This document shows positions 1 to 6,105 of a stretch of 6,547 nt of DNA, piece after piece. Position 1 is the stretch's first letter. Every line of letters begins with the position of its first letter. The position numbers and the translations under genes are program-made. This DNA comes from CAVPEW01 sp050247895 (GTDB taxonomy: Bacteria; Actinomycetota; Acidimicrobiia; Acidimicrobiales; VFJN01), in the NCBI GenBank assembly GCA_050247895.1, contig JBFWTJ010000219.1, positions 1 through 6,547 of the forward strand, written 5' to 3'. The notes under the pieces were generated by a model, which saw only the letters and a list, made by a program, of their open reading frames with translations, ran no database searches and was not told the origin of the DNA.

Positions 1-77
1 CGTTGGCCCACGGCAAAACGACGGCATCACGGGCGGCGCTAGCGTCGCCCCACACGGGGAACCGACGGGGAGGGACG

Positions 78-1322
78 GTGCCACCGCAGACCCAAGCGCT
101 GAACCCGTTCGCCGCTGAGGTGATCGAGGATCCGTATCCGGTCTACGCCGCGCTGCGAGAGCAGGGTGTCGTCTTCTCGCCCGACGCCGGCGCGTGGATG
201 GTCAGCCGCTTCGACGACGTGCGCGACGTCCTACGAAGCCACGACCGGTTCTCCTCCGAGCTGAACGGTCAACGGGGCACCGAGGATCCAGAGCTGGCTG
301 CGGTGGCCGCCCGCGGCCTGCGCCGGGTCTCGGTGCTCTCCAACGCCGATCCGCCCGAGCACACGTGGTATCGCCGCCTGGTCGCGCCCCGGTTCACCCC
401 GAACGGCCTGCGCGGGTTGCACGAGCTCATCGACGGCATCGTCAACCACCTCATCGACGATTTCGTCGAGCGCGGCTCGTGCGACCTCATCGAGGAATTC
501 TGCGTTCCCTTCCCGGCGCACGTGTTCGGGGCGTTGATGGGTACCGACCCGGCCGACATCCCCCTGCTGCGCGGCTGGGCCGACGACCGCTCCGAGGCGC
601 TCGGTTGGGACGCGGGGCTCGTGACCAAGCCCCGGATGATCGAGCTGATCGAGTCGAACCTCGAGATGCAGAGCTACCTGCTCACCCTCATCGAAAGGGT
701 GCGGCGTGAGCCGCGCGACGACCTCCTCTCCCTGATGGTCCACGGAAAGATCCCCGGCTTCGGCGATCGCTCCCTCGAGGACGACGAGCTGATGTCGATG
801 TTGCAGATCCTGCTCGACGGGGGCAACGAGACGACCATCAACCTCCTCGGGAGCGGAACCTCCCTCCTGCTGGCCGAACCCGAGCAGCTCGCGCTGCTCC
901 GAGACGATCCCGCGCTCATCCCTAACGCGGTCGAGGAGATGCTGCGCGTCGAATCGCCGGTCCAGGCCCTGTTCCGCACGGCGCGGCACGAGACCGAGGT
1001 CGGCGGGGTCGAGGTCCCGGCGGGCGCCAAGCTGGTGGTGCTCTACGGCTCGGCCAACCGCGACGAGCGGCGCTGGCCCGATCCGGCCCGGTTCGACGTC
1101 CGCCGCGCCGACGCCAAGGACGGCCTGCAGTTCGGCGCCGGCATCCACTTCTGCATCGGTGCCCACCTCGCCCGCCTCGAGGGCAAGCTCGCCTTCGAGG
1201 CCCTGCTCCGCAGGCTCCCGGGCCTGCGCCTGGCCGAAGGCGTCGAACAGCTACGCCACCGGCCCTCGCCGATCCTGCGCTCGCTGGTCAGCCTGCCGGT
1301 GACCTGGGACGCCGCAGCCTGA
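78..1322 (+). CDS. cytochrome P450, soluble bacterial class
   Basis: Heme-thiolate monooxygenase, expected to be cytosolic and to take electrons from a ferredoxin and reductase that are not in this window. From the GTG at 78 the protein has 414 residues, normal for bacterial P450s. Visible motifs are the C-helix DPPEHT (91-96) followed by R99-R100, the oxygen-binding I-helix DGGNETT (247-253), the ExxR pair E287/R290 in EEMLR, and the heme loop FGAGIHFCIGAHLA with the axial cysteine at C359. There is no signal peptide or membrane anchor. The frame stays open upstream to a TTG at base 3. I prefer GTG 78 because GGGGAGGGA (67-75) precedes it and the DPYPVYAALR segment follows closely, as is usual in the family. 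It converges with the SnoaL-like gene with one base between stop codons, so it is a separate transcription unit. The subfamily and substrate are not recognisable. The class is certain; the start is moderately sure. Confidence 0.95.
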   Translation: MPPQTQALNPFAAEVIEDPYPVYAALREQGVVFSPDAGAWMVSRFDDVRDVLRSHDRFSSELNGQRGTEDPELAAVAARGLRRVSVLSNADPPEHTWYRRLVAPRFTPNGLRGLHELIDGIVNHLIDDFVERGSCDLIEEFCVPFPAHVFGALMGTDPADIPLLRGWADDRSEALGWDAGLVTKPRMIELIESNLEMQSYLLTLIERVRREPRDDLLSLMVHGKIPGFGDRSLEDDELMSMLQILLDGGNETTINLLGSGTSLLLAEPEQLALLRDDPALIPNAVEEMLRVESPVQALFRTARHETEVGGVEVPAGAKLVVLYGSANRDERRWPDPARFDVRRADAKDGLQFGAGIHFCIGAHLARLEGKLAFEALLRRLPGLRLAEGVEQLRHRPSPILRSLVSLPVTWDAAA

Positions 1323-1371
1323 CTCAGAGGTCGAGGACCGCGGGGTTGCCGGTCTCCCAGGTGACCGTCAG
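1293..1371. repeat. imperfect inverted repeat spanning the convergent gene ends
   Basis: Arms 1293-1309 and 1355-1371 pair at 15 of 17 positions, with mismatches at 1296/1368 and 1301/1363, and enclose a 45-base loop that holds both stop codons. The loop contains a small extra stem (GGTC-GAG-GACC near 1329-1339). No T-run follows on either strand, so this is not a canonical intrinsic terminator, although it could slow polymerase arriving from either side. Both arms are coding: the P450 reads LPVTWD and the opposing SnoaL-like gene reads LTVTWE in the same codon phase. The repeat may therefore be a protein-level coincidence. Confidence 0.5.
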
Positions 1372-1764
1372 CAGGCGGTGGGCGATGCGCCACCCGGCCT
1401 CGGTCCGCACCATCCGGTCCGTGTAGTAGCCGGCCTTCACCTGCTGGTCGCCGCCCGGCGTGCCGTTCCTGACGTGTTGGGCGTGCAGATAGCAGGTGGT
1501 GGTCGCCGTGTCGCCGTCGAGGCTCGTGACGACCTGCGAGCCGATCAGGTGCTGCGAGGCGTCCAACCGCCCGAGGTTGCCCGCGATCAGGTCGCGGATC
1601 GCCTCGAAGCCCTCGAAGCGACCCACCGTGTACTCGGCCACGGCGTCGGGGGTGAAGACCGTGGCCAACAGCTCCCAGTCCCGCGTGTCGATGGCCACGG
1701 CGTAGCGGCTGAGCAGCTGGAACAGCTCGACGTGGTCGAGCGCGCGGCGCAGTCCCGGATCCAT
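1324..1764 (-). CDS. SnoaL-like / NTF2-like family protein
   Basis: A 146-residue single-domain protein of the cone-shaped NTF2-like fold, which includes SnoaL cyclases, ketosteroid isomerase, scytalone dehydratase and small dioxygenase-type subunits. The N-terminal pattern is typical of the SnoaL_4-type branch: LLSRYAVAIDTRDWELLATVF (split as residues 17-26 and 27-37), then D40, Y45, G48 and a helix EAIRDLI (54-60). H72 in QHLIGSQVV lies where the family often has a pocket histidine. H94 and H97 and the closing GWRIAHR (124-130) follow. These could line the pocket, but catalysis is not provable from sequence. The start is ATG 1764, 4 bases after AAGGGGG (1769-1775). The frame continues upstream, but that part is a shadow of the ligase gene. 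It is the last gene of the minus-strand operon, 23 bases after the ligase stop. It may be a small dehydratase, isomerase or hydrolase acting on the pathway intermediate; the exact reaction is unknown. Confidence 0.85.
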   Translation of the reverse strand: MDPGLRRALDHVELFQLLSRYAVAIDTRDWELLATVFTPDAVAEYTVGRFEGFEAIRDLIAGNLGRLDASQHLIGSQVVTSLDGDTATTTCYLHAQHVRNGTPGGDQQVKAGYYTDRMVRTEAGWRIAHRLLTVTWETGNPAVLDL

Positions 1765-1787
1765 CCGTCCCCCTTGTCGTTCACGGC

Positions 1788-3341
1788 TCAGCGCGGCTGG
1801 TGCTGGGCCCGTAGCTCCCGCTTGAGGATCTTGCCGGTGCCGCTGATGGGCAGGGCCTCGACGATCTCGATGCTGCGCGGCTTCTTGAAGCCGGCCAGGC
1901 GCTCGGCGGCGAAGGCCATGAGCTCCTCCTCGGTCGCCGACGTGCCCGCCTTGAGCGTGACCACGGCGTGGATCGCCTCGCCCCACACCTCGTGGGGGAT
2001 GCCGATGGCCGCGGCCTGGAGCACCGCAGGGTGCTCGTAGAGGGCGTCCTCGATGTCGCGGCTGTACACGTTGATCCCGCCGGTGATGATGATGTCCTTG
2101 GCCCGGTCGACGATGGTGATGAAGCCCTCGGGGTCGACCACGCCGATGTCGCCGGACTTGAACCACTCCCCCTCGCGCGAGCCGGCGGTCTCCTCGGGCA
2201 TGCGGAAGTAGCCCGACGACACCGTGTCGCCCTTGACCCACAGCTCGCCCGGCGTCTCGTCGTCGTGGGGCACGTCCTTGCCCTCGGCGTCGACGACGCG
2301 CATCTGCATCAGGACGTGCGGCTTGCCCACCGACGCCAGGCGCTTGACCTGCTCGGGCGTCCCGTCGGTGATCTGGTCCTCGGGTCGCAGCAGCGTGCCG
2401 CACGAGTAGGTCTCGGCCATGCCGAACTGGGGGTAGAAGGAACGGCGCCCGAACAGCTGCTGCACGCCGATGAGCTGCTCGCGCGACAACGACGAGCCGC
2501 CGCACATGAGCACCTTCAGCGAGCTGAGGTCGTACTTGTCCCGGTCCGGATGGTTGAGGACCATGCCGATCATCGTCGGCACCAGGATCGAGTGCGTCAC
2601 CCGGTGCTCCTCGACCAGGCGCATGAAGCTCCCCGCCTCGAACGCCGGCGGGATGATCGAGCGCCCGCCCTTCATCAGCACCGGCTGCATGCCCGAGGGC
2701 CCACCCGGGTTGAAGAAGTACGGGATGGTCTGCAGGCAGGTCCCCATCTCGGGGATCCAGGTCTCGGCCATCCAGTTGCTGATGGCCGCGATGGCGTTGC
2801 GGTGCGACAGCATCGCCGCCTTGGGGATGCCCGTGGTCCCGCTGGTCGCCCCGAGCTGGTAGAGGTCGTGCTCGTCCACGTCGCAACCCGGGTCGGTCGG
2901 CTCCTGCGCCGCGAGCAGCGCTTCGAGGTCGAGGTCGAAGCCGTGGTCCGGGCCCACCCCGATGACGTGGCGGATCGAGGGAACCCGGGCGATGAGCTCG
3001 GACGCCTGGGCGGCCAGGTCGGCGTGCACCAGGATCGCCGAGGGCTCCACGGTGGCCAGGTAGCTGCCCAGCTCCTTGGCCGTCAGCCGGATGTTGAGGG
3101 CGGCGCCGATGATCCCCGACTTCGCGCAGCTGAAGTAGAAGTCGAGGTACTCACCGCAGTTGGGCATGAACGCCGACAGGCGGTCGCCCTTGACCAGGCC
3201 CAGGTCCAGCAGCGCCCGGGCGCAGCGGTTCGTCCGCTCGTCCATCTCGGTCCAGGTCGAGCTGCGCCCGCCCGGCACGTGCAGCGCCTCGGCATCGCCG
3301 AAGTACGCCGCGTTGCGGCGGACGATGTCGCTGATCAGCAC
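1788..3341 (-). CDS. AMP-forming acyl-CoA synthetase (FadD-type, ANL superfamily)
   Basis: A 517-residue adenylate-forming ligase, full length for the family, expected to turn a carboxylic acid, ATP and CoA into acyl-CoA, AMP and pyrophosphate in the cytosol. The core motifs appear in order: P-loop TSGTTGIPK (166-174), aromatic/acid motif YPQFGMAET (303-311), SGDIG (396-400) with the ribose-binding D398, hinge DRAKDIIITGG (412-422), and C-terminal GTGKILKREL (501-510) with the adenylation lysine at K504. The hinge is followed by INVYSRDIE, in place of the more usual ENVYPxEIE. The start is GTG 3341, 4 bases after the TGA of the preceding short-chain reductase and just after a GGGGG stretch, which suggests translational coupling. 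The substrate cannot be read; the neighbours point to an unsaturated, cyclic or branched acid rather than housekeeping lipid synthesis. It might equally be called a long- or medium-chain fatty acid CoA ligase. Confidence 0.95.
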   Translation of the reverse strand: MLISDIVRRNAAYFGDAEALHVPGGRSSTWTEMDERTNRCARALLDLGLVKGDRLSAFMPNCGEYLDFYFSCAKSGIIGAALNIRLTAKELGSYLATVEPSAILVHADLAAQASELIARVPSIRHVIGVGPDHGFDLDLEALLAAQEPTDPGCDVDEHDLYQLGATSGTTGIPKAAMLSHRNAIAAISNWMAETWIPEMGTCLQTIPYFFNPGGPSGMQPVLMKGGRSIIPPAFEAGSFMRLVEEHRVTHSILVPTMIGMVLNHPDRDKYDLSSLKVLMCGGSSLSREQLIGVQQLFGRRSFYPQFGMAETYSCGTLLRPEDQITDGTPEQVKRLASVGKPHVLMQMRVVDAEGKDVPHDDETPGELWVKGDTVSSGYFRMPEETAGSREGEWFKSGDIGVVDPEGFITIVDRAKDIIITGGINVYSRDIEDALYEHPAVLQAAAIGIPHEVWGEAIHAVVTLKAGTSATEEELMAFAAERLAGFKKPRSIEIVEALPISGTGKILKRELRAQHQPR

Positions 3342-3345
3342 ACGA

Positions 3346-4158
3346 TCACCCCCGTCCCGGGATCCCGTCCATGAACTCGAACATCCCCTTCGACAGGTGG
3401 TGGCCGCCGTCGATGGTCAGGCAGTGCCCGTTGACGTAGCTGGCGTCGTCGGACAGCAGGTAGGCCACCGCCCGGGCCGTCTCCTCGGCCTCGAGGAAGC
3501 GGCCGGCGGGGATGGAGGACAGCAGGCGCTGCTCGGACTCGGGCGACGACGCCATCAGGGCCGTCCCCCCGACCAGCATCCACCCCGGGGCCACGCAGTT
3601 GACCCGGATCTTCTTGGGCGCCCACTCGACGGCCAGGGTCCGGCTCAGGTTCAGCACCCCGCCCTTGGCCGCGGCGGTGTGGGAGATGCCCGGCCCGCCC
3701 ATCCAGGCGTAGGGCGTGAGGATGCTGACCACCGCGCCCGGCTCACCGGCGTCGATCCAGCGCACGGCGACCTCGCGGGTGCAGTTGAAGGTGCCCTGGA
3801 GGACGATGTCGATCACGGCCCGGAAGCCGTTGGGCGACAGCTCCTCGGCGTGGACCGGGAACAGGCCCGAGGCGTTGTTGACCAGCCCGTCGACGCCGCC
3901 GAAGCGTTCGTACGCCACGTCGACCATCGCCGCCACCGTGGCCGGGTCCCGCACGTCGCAGGTCGCCGTGGCGATCACATCGGGACCGCTCTCCTTGGCC
4001 ACCGACTCGACCACCGCGTCGAGGGTCTCCTGGGTCCGGCCGCAGACCAGGACCCGCGCCCCCAGCCGGCACATCTCGGCGGCCATGACCGACCCGAGCC
4101 CGCCACCGCCGCCGGTGATGATGATCCGCTTGCCCCTCACGCCGGAGAGCTCTGCCAT
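3346..4158 (-). CDS. SDR-family oxidoreductase resembling 2,4-dienoyl-CoA reductase
   Basis: A 270-residue short-chain dehydrogenase/reductase with a Rossmann fold. TGGGGGLG (15-22) binds the dinucleotide, and R41 directly after the second strand (VLVCGR) favours NADPH. The usual NNAG is NNASG (94-98). The classical YxxxK tyrosine is missing: T161 stands four residues before K165 in SHTAAAKGG. Instead Y150 lies 15 residues before the lysine, the spacing I recall from mitochondrial 2,4-dienoyl-CoA reductase (Y199/K214). The ELSPNGF and IDIVLQGTF segments (106-124), AVEWAPKKIRVN (176-187) and the ending IDGGHHLSKGMFEF also resemble that family. One departure is L99, where DECR has a catalytic asparagine (NNAAGN). 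The start is ATG 4158, 8 bases after AGGGAGGAA (4167-4175). It is the second gene of the minus-strand operon, 18 bases after the LLM gene. A 2,4-dienoyl-CoA reductase or a related enoyl reductase is the best guess; the SDR family itself is certain. Confidence 0.9.
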   Translation of the reverse strand: MAELSGVRGKRIIITGGGGGLGSVMAAEMCRLGARVLVCGRTQETLDAVVESVAKESGPDVIATATCDVRDPATVAAMVDVAYERFGGVDGLVNNASGLFPVHAEELSPNGFRAVIDIVLQGTFNCTREVAVRWIDAGEPGAVVSILTPYAWMGGPGISHTAAAKGGVLNLSRTLAVEWAPKKIRVNCVAPGWMLVGGTALMASSPESEQRLLSSIPAGRFLEAEETARAVAYLLSDDASYVNGHCLTIDGGHHLSKGMFEFMDGIPGRG

Positions 4159-4176
4159 CGATGTCGTTCCTCCCTG

Positions 4177-5238
4177 TCAGGCCAGCAGGCGCACGATCTC
4201 CGCGCACCCCTCGCCGGCCGCTCGTCCGGCGCTCAGGTCGGCCAGCGGGACCGGGTCCCACAGCACGACGTGGTCGGGATCACCGTACGCCCGGATCTGC
4301 TCGACCACCTCGGCCGGGGTGCCGTGCAGGTAGAGCGAGCGCACGACCTCGCTCGGCACGGCCCGGGCCGCCTCGAGCTGCTCGGCGCCCATGGCGCTGG
4401 CCACCATGTGGTGCAGCCCCCCGCCCTCGAGCGGGTGCTCGGCGCCGACCTCGGCGAAGCGCTCCGGCGGCAGCAGCAGGGCGAAGGCCTTGAGGACCGG
4501 GTGCTCGAGCAGCTCGACGGCCTGCTCGTGGGTCGGCTGCACGACGACCTGCACCGACAGGGCGTAGGTCAGCACCGAGGGATCGCGCCCCGCGTCCTGC
4601 GCGGCCCGCGCCACGGCGTCCCGCCCGGCTCGCCAGCCCTCGACGGGCAGCCAGTTGGGGATCCAGCCGTCGGCGTACCGGCCGGTGGCGGCCAGCCCGC
4701 GGGGTCCGTGGGCGGCCAGCCAGAGCTGGGGGCCCCGAGATCCCTCCGGGGGCCGGATGCCGAGCACCGCGCCGGCCTCGTCGGGCCCGGGGTCGTCGAT
4801 GAGCCGGCGGATCTGGGCCGCGGCGTTCTCCAGCACCGTGGCCGGCGACTTCACGCTGAGCCCGTAGGGCCCGTAGTTGGCCAGCTCCCCCGCACCCAGG
4901 CCCAGCACGATGCGGCCCGGGGCCAGGTGGTCCAGGGTCATGACGGTCTGGGCCAGCGTGGCCGGCATGCGCCGGATGGCGTCGGTCACGCACACGCCGA
5001 GGAGGCCGTCGGGCGTCGACGCGGCGCAGGCGGCCATGCAGACGAACGGGTCGGCGTAGACGTTGGGGTCGGGTTGGACCTCGGCCAGCCCGCCGGTGGC
5101 CCACAGCTCGCGGGAGTGGAAGGCGACGAGGTGGTCGGGCCACCAGAACGAGCCGAAGCCGGCGTCGGACAGCTTGGCCACCCGCCGGGCCATCGGTGCG
5201 AACGGCGGGGCGGGCCCCATGGCGATCCCGACCTTCAA
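4177..5238 (-). CDS. LLM-class oxidoreductase, probably F420-dependent
   Basis: A 353-residue TIM-barrel protein of the luciferase-like monooxygenase superfamily. The N-terminal strand KVGIAMG (2-8), FWWPDHL (31-37), LGLGAGE (112-118) with the following NYGPYG (121-126), and a late ATGRYADGWIP (185-194) are the signature of the branch that includes methylene-tetrahydromethanopterin reductase and mycobacterial phthiodiolone ketoreductase. Those enzymes use coenzyme F420 rather than FMN, which is why I favour F420 here; FMN cannot be excluded. A hydride transfer to or from a carbonyl, alcohol or activated double bond is plausible. The start is the TTG at 5238, because AAGGAGGGGG (5245-5254) lies 6 bases upstream. 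The ATG at 5220 would delete the first barrel strand. The frame runs on upstream antisense to the crotonase gene, but that part has no start near a binding site and is a shadow. It is the first gene of the four-gene minus-strand operon. Confidence 0.9.
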   Translation of the reverse strand: MKVGIAMGPAPPFAPMARRVAKLSDAGFGSFWWPDHLVAFHSRELWATGGLAEVQPDPNVYADPFVCMAACAASTPDGLLGVCVTDAIRRMPATLAQTVMTLDHLAPGRIVLGLGAGELANYGPYGLSVKSPATVLENAAAQIRRLIDDPGPDEAGAVLGIRPPEGSRGPQLWLAAHGPRGLAATGRYADGWIPNWLPVEGWRAGRDAVARAAQDAGRDPSVLTYALSVQVVVQPTHEQAVELLEHPVLKAFALLLPPERFAEVGAEHPLEGGGLHHMVASAMGAEQLEAARAVPSEVVRSLYLHGTPAEVVEQIRAYGDPDHVVLWDPVPLADLSAGRAAGEGCAEIVRLLA

Positions 5239-5244
5239 CTCCGA

Positions 5245-5254
5245 CCCCCTCCTT
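5245..5254 (-). promoter_or_regulatory. ribosome binding site fixing the TTG start of the LLM gene
   Basis: Read on the minus strand this is AAGGAGGGGG, a near-perfect anti-16S match ending 6 bases before the TTG at 5238. No other start codon lies at a usable distance, so it decides the start of the LLM oxidoreductase in favour of TTG over the ATG at 5220. Its upstream end overlaps the -35 element of the opposing promoter by two bases. Confidence 0.8.
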
Positions 5255-5280
5255 GCAAGATCTTCCCTTGCACGTAATAT
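5253..5280 (+). promoter_or_regulatory. sigma-70-type promoter for the crotonase operon
   Basis: TTGCAA (5253-5258) and TAATAT (5275-5280) are separated by 16 bases and sit in the only AT-rich stretch of the window. A transcript starting near 5287 would have a leader of about 20 bases that contains the GAGGAGGGG ribosome binding site (5294-5302) ahead of the GTG at 5308. The -10 element also fits the actinobacterial TANNNT pattern. Confidence 0.6.
5254..5272. promoter_or_regulatory. candidate operator in the divergent promoter region
   Basis: TGCAAG (5254-5259) and CTTGCA (5267-5272) form a perfect 6-base inverted repeat with a 7-base spacer. The same stretch holds the direct repeat CCTTGCA (5251-5257 and 5266-5272, period 15) and the overlapping palindromes CTTGCAAG and AAGATCTT. 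It covers most of the plus-strand -35 and the spacer and reaches the ribosome binding site of the LLM gene, so a bound repressor could silence both operons. A TetR-type regulator would suit, but no regulator gene lies in the window. Confidence 0.4.
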
Positions 5281-5283
5281 GTC

Positions 5284-5289
5284 ACTATA
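5284..5289 (-). promoter_or_regulatory. possible -10 element for the minus-strand operon
   Basis: On the minus strand this reads TATAGT, matching TANNNT, about 46 bases before the TTG start of the LLM gene. I see no convincing -35 upstream, which is common in actinobacterial promoters. An overlapping alternative is CATATT or TATTAC nearer the gene. The minus-strand operon must be transcribed from this 69-base gap or from within the crotonase gene. Confidence 0.35.
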
Positions 5290-5307
5290 GACCGAGGAGG
5301 GGAACTC

Positions 5308-6105
5308 GTGGAAGAGACGAAGTCGGATCGGCTGCACATCCGCAACCACGGCAACCGGCTGGACATCAAGCTGTCCTGGCCCGAGCGCCGCAACGCCCTG
5401 GACTACCAGGCCTGGGACGAGCTCAACGCCGCCTTCGACCTGGCGGCCAAGAACGACGGCTGCAAGGTCGTGACCCTGACCGGGGAGGACCCGGCCTTCT
5501 GCGCCGGGGTCGAGTTCTCCAACATCCCGACCTCGCTCGAGATCGAGAAGACCCAGTACCCGAGCTTCATCCGCAAGTGGGCCGACGCGGCCGACCGCCT
5601 GGAGCGGGTCGCCCAGCCCGTCGTCGCCGCCATCAACGGCCCCGCCGTCGGCGCCGGCTTCGAGGTCGCCCTGGCCGCCGACGTGCGCATCGCCAGCGAC
5701 CGGGCCGTGTTCGCCATGCCCCAGCTCCGCATGGGCATCATCCCCGACGTCGGCGGCACCAGCCGGCTGGCCAAGATCGCCGGCCGCACGCTGGCCAAGG
5801 ACCTGGTCCTGACCGGCCGGGTCATCAGCGCCGAGGAGGCCCTCGCCGCCGGCATCGTGAGCCGTGTCGTCCCCCACGAGAGCCTGGCCGACGAGCTCGA
5901 CCAGATCGCCTCCCAGATCGCCGAGCTGCCCTGGCCGGCGCCCTACTTCGCCATGGTGGCCATCGACAGCGGGCTCCAGCTCGACTCCCGGCGGGCCGCC
6001 GACCTGGAGGGCATCGTCGACCAGGTCATGCTGCGCACCGACGAGGTGTGGGACCGGATCGAGGACTTCTACAAGAGCAAGGGCCTGAAGGGCTACAGGA
6101 AGTGA
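5308..6105 (+). CDS. enoyl-CoA hydratase/isomerase family protein (crotonase fold, isomerase-like active site)
   Basis: A 265-residue crotonase-superfamily protein acting on a CoA thioester. The oxyanion hole is formed by FCAGVEF (64-70, A66-G67) and GPAVGAGFE (111-119, G117). Aligned by eye with rat mitochondrial hydratase, E119 matches the first catalytic glutamate (GCEL) but Q139 (MPQL) replaces the second (QPEI). D147 in IIPDVGGT matches the aspartate of PaaG-type isomerases and of dienoyl-CoA isomerase (AADVGT). This favours double-bond isomerisation over simple hydration, though misassignment is possible. The C-terminus DRIEDFYKSKGLKGYRK is typical of the trimerisation helix region. The start is GTG 5308, 5 bases after GAGGAGGGG (5294-5302). 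It heads the rightward operon, diverges from the LLM operon and overlaps the next gene by four bases (GTGA). It probably works on the same acyl-CoA chain as the ligase and the DECR-like reductase. Confidence 0.93.
   Translation: MEETKSDRLHIRNHGNRLDIKLSWPERRNALDYQAWDELNAAFDLAAKNDGCKVVTLTGEDPAFCAGVEFSNIPTSLEIEKTQYPSFIRKWADAADRLERVAQPVVAAINGPAVGAGFEVALAADVRIASDRAVFAMPQLRMGIIPDVGGTSRLAKIAGRTLAKDLVLTGRVISAEEALAAGIVSRVVPHESLADELDQIASQIAELPWPAPYFAMVAIDSGLQLDSRRAADLEGIVDQVMLRTDEVWDRIEDFYKSKGLKGYRK

Noticed and set aside
1..77. P450 start at the TTG at base 3
   Set aside because: No ribosome binding site is visible upstream within the window, and the added 25 residues look unlike a P450 N-terminus. 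The GTG at 78 has a purine-rich site. The upstream region is cut by the window edge, so this is a preference and not proof.
231..1166. A 311-residue minus-strand open frame inside the P450 gene
   Set aside because: It is the reverse shadow of P450 coding sequence with all P450 motifs intact on the plus strand, and its translation has no domain.
1765..2886. N-terminal extension of the SnoaL-like frame to a 520-residue protein
   Set aside because: The extra part overlaps the ligase on the same strand in another frame and is Arg/Gly/Ala-rich with no domain. The ATG at 1764 has its own ribosome binding site, and the SnoaL-like domain begins there. It is not a fusion.
5251..5272. KstR2-type steroid regulon operator
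   Set aside because: The half-sites resemble CAAG/CTTG, but as I recall the KstR2 motif has a 2-base spacer (AnCAAGnnCTTGnT). Here the inverted half-sites are 7 bases apart, so I do not assign it.
3160..5277. A 705-residue plus-strand open frame
   Set aside because: It runs antisense to the ligase, the DECR-like SDR and the LLM gene, which all show clear family motifs. Its own translation is low-complexity, rich in Gly, Arg, His, Val and Asp, with no recognisable domain. This is a typical high-GC shadow frame.
5239..5877. N-terminal extension of the LLM frame to a 566-residue protein
   Set aside because: It lies antisense to the crotonase gene and crosses the divergent promoter. The LLM fold begins at KVGIAMG right after the TTG with a strong ribosome binding site.
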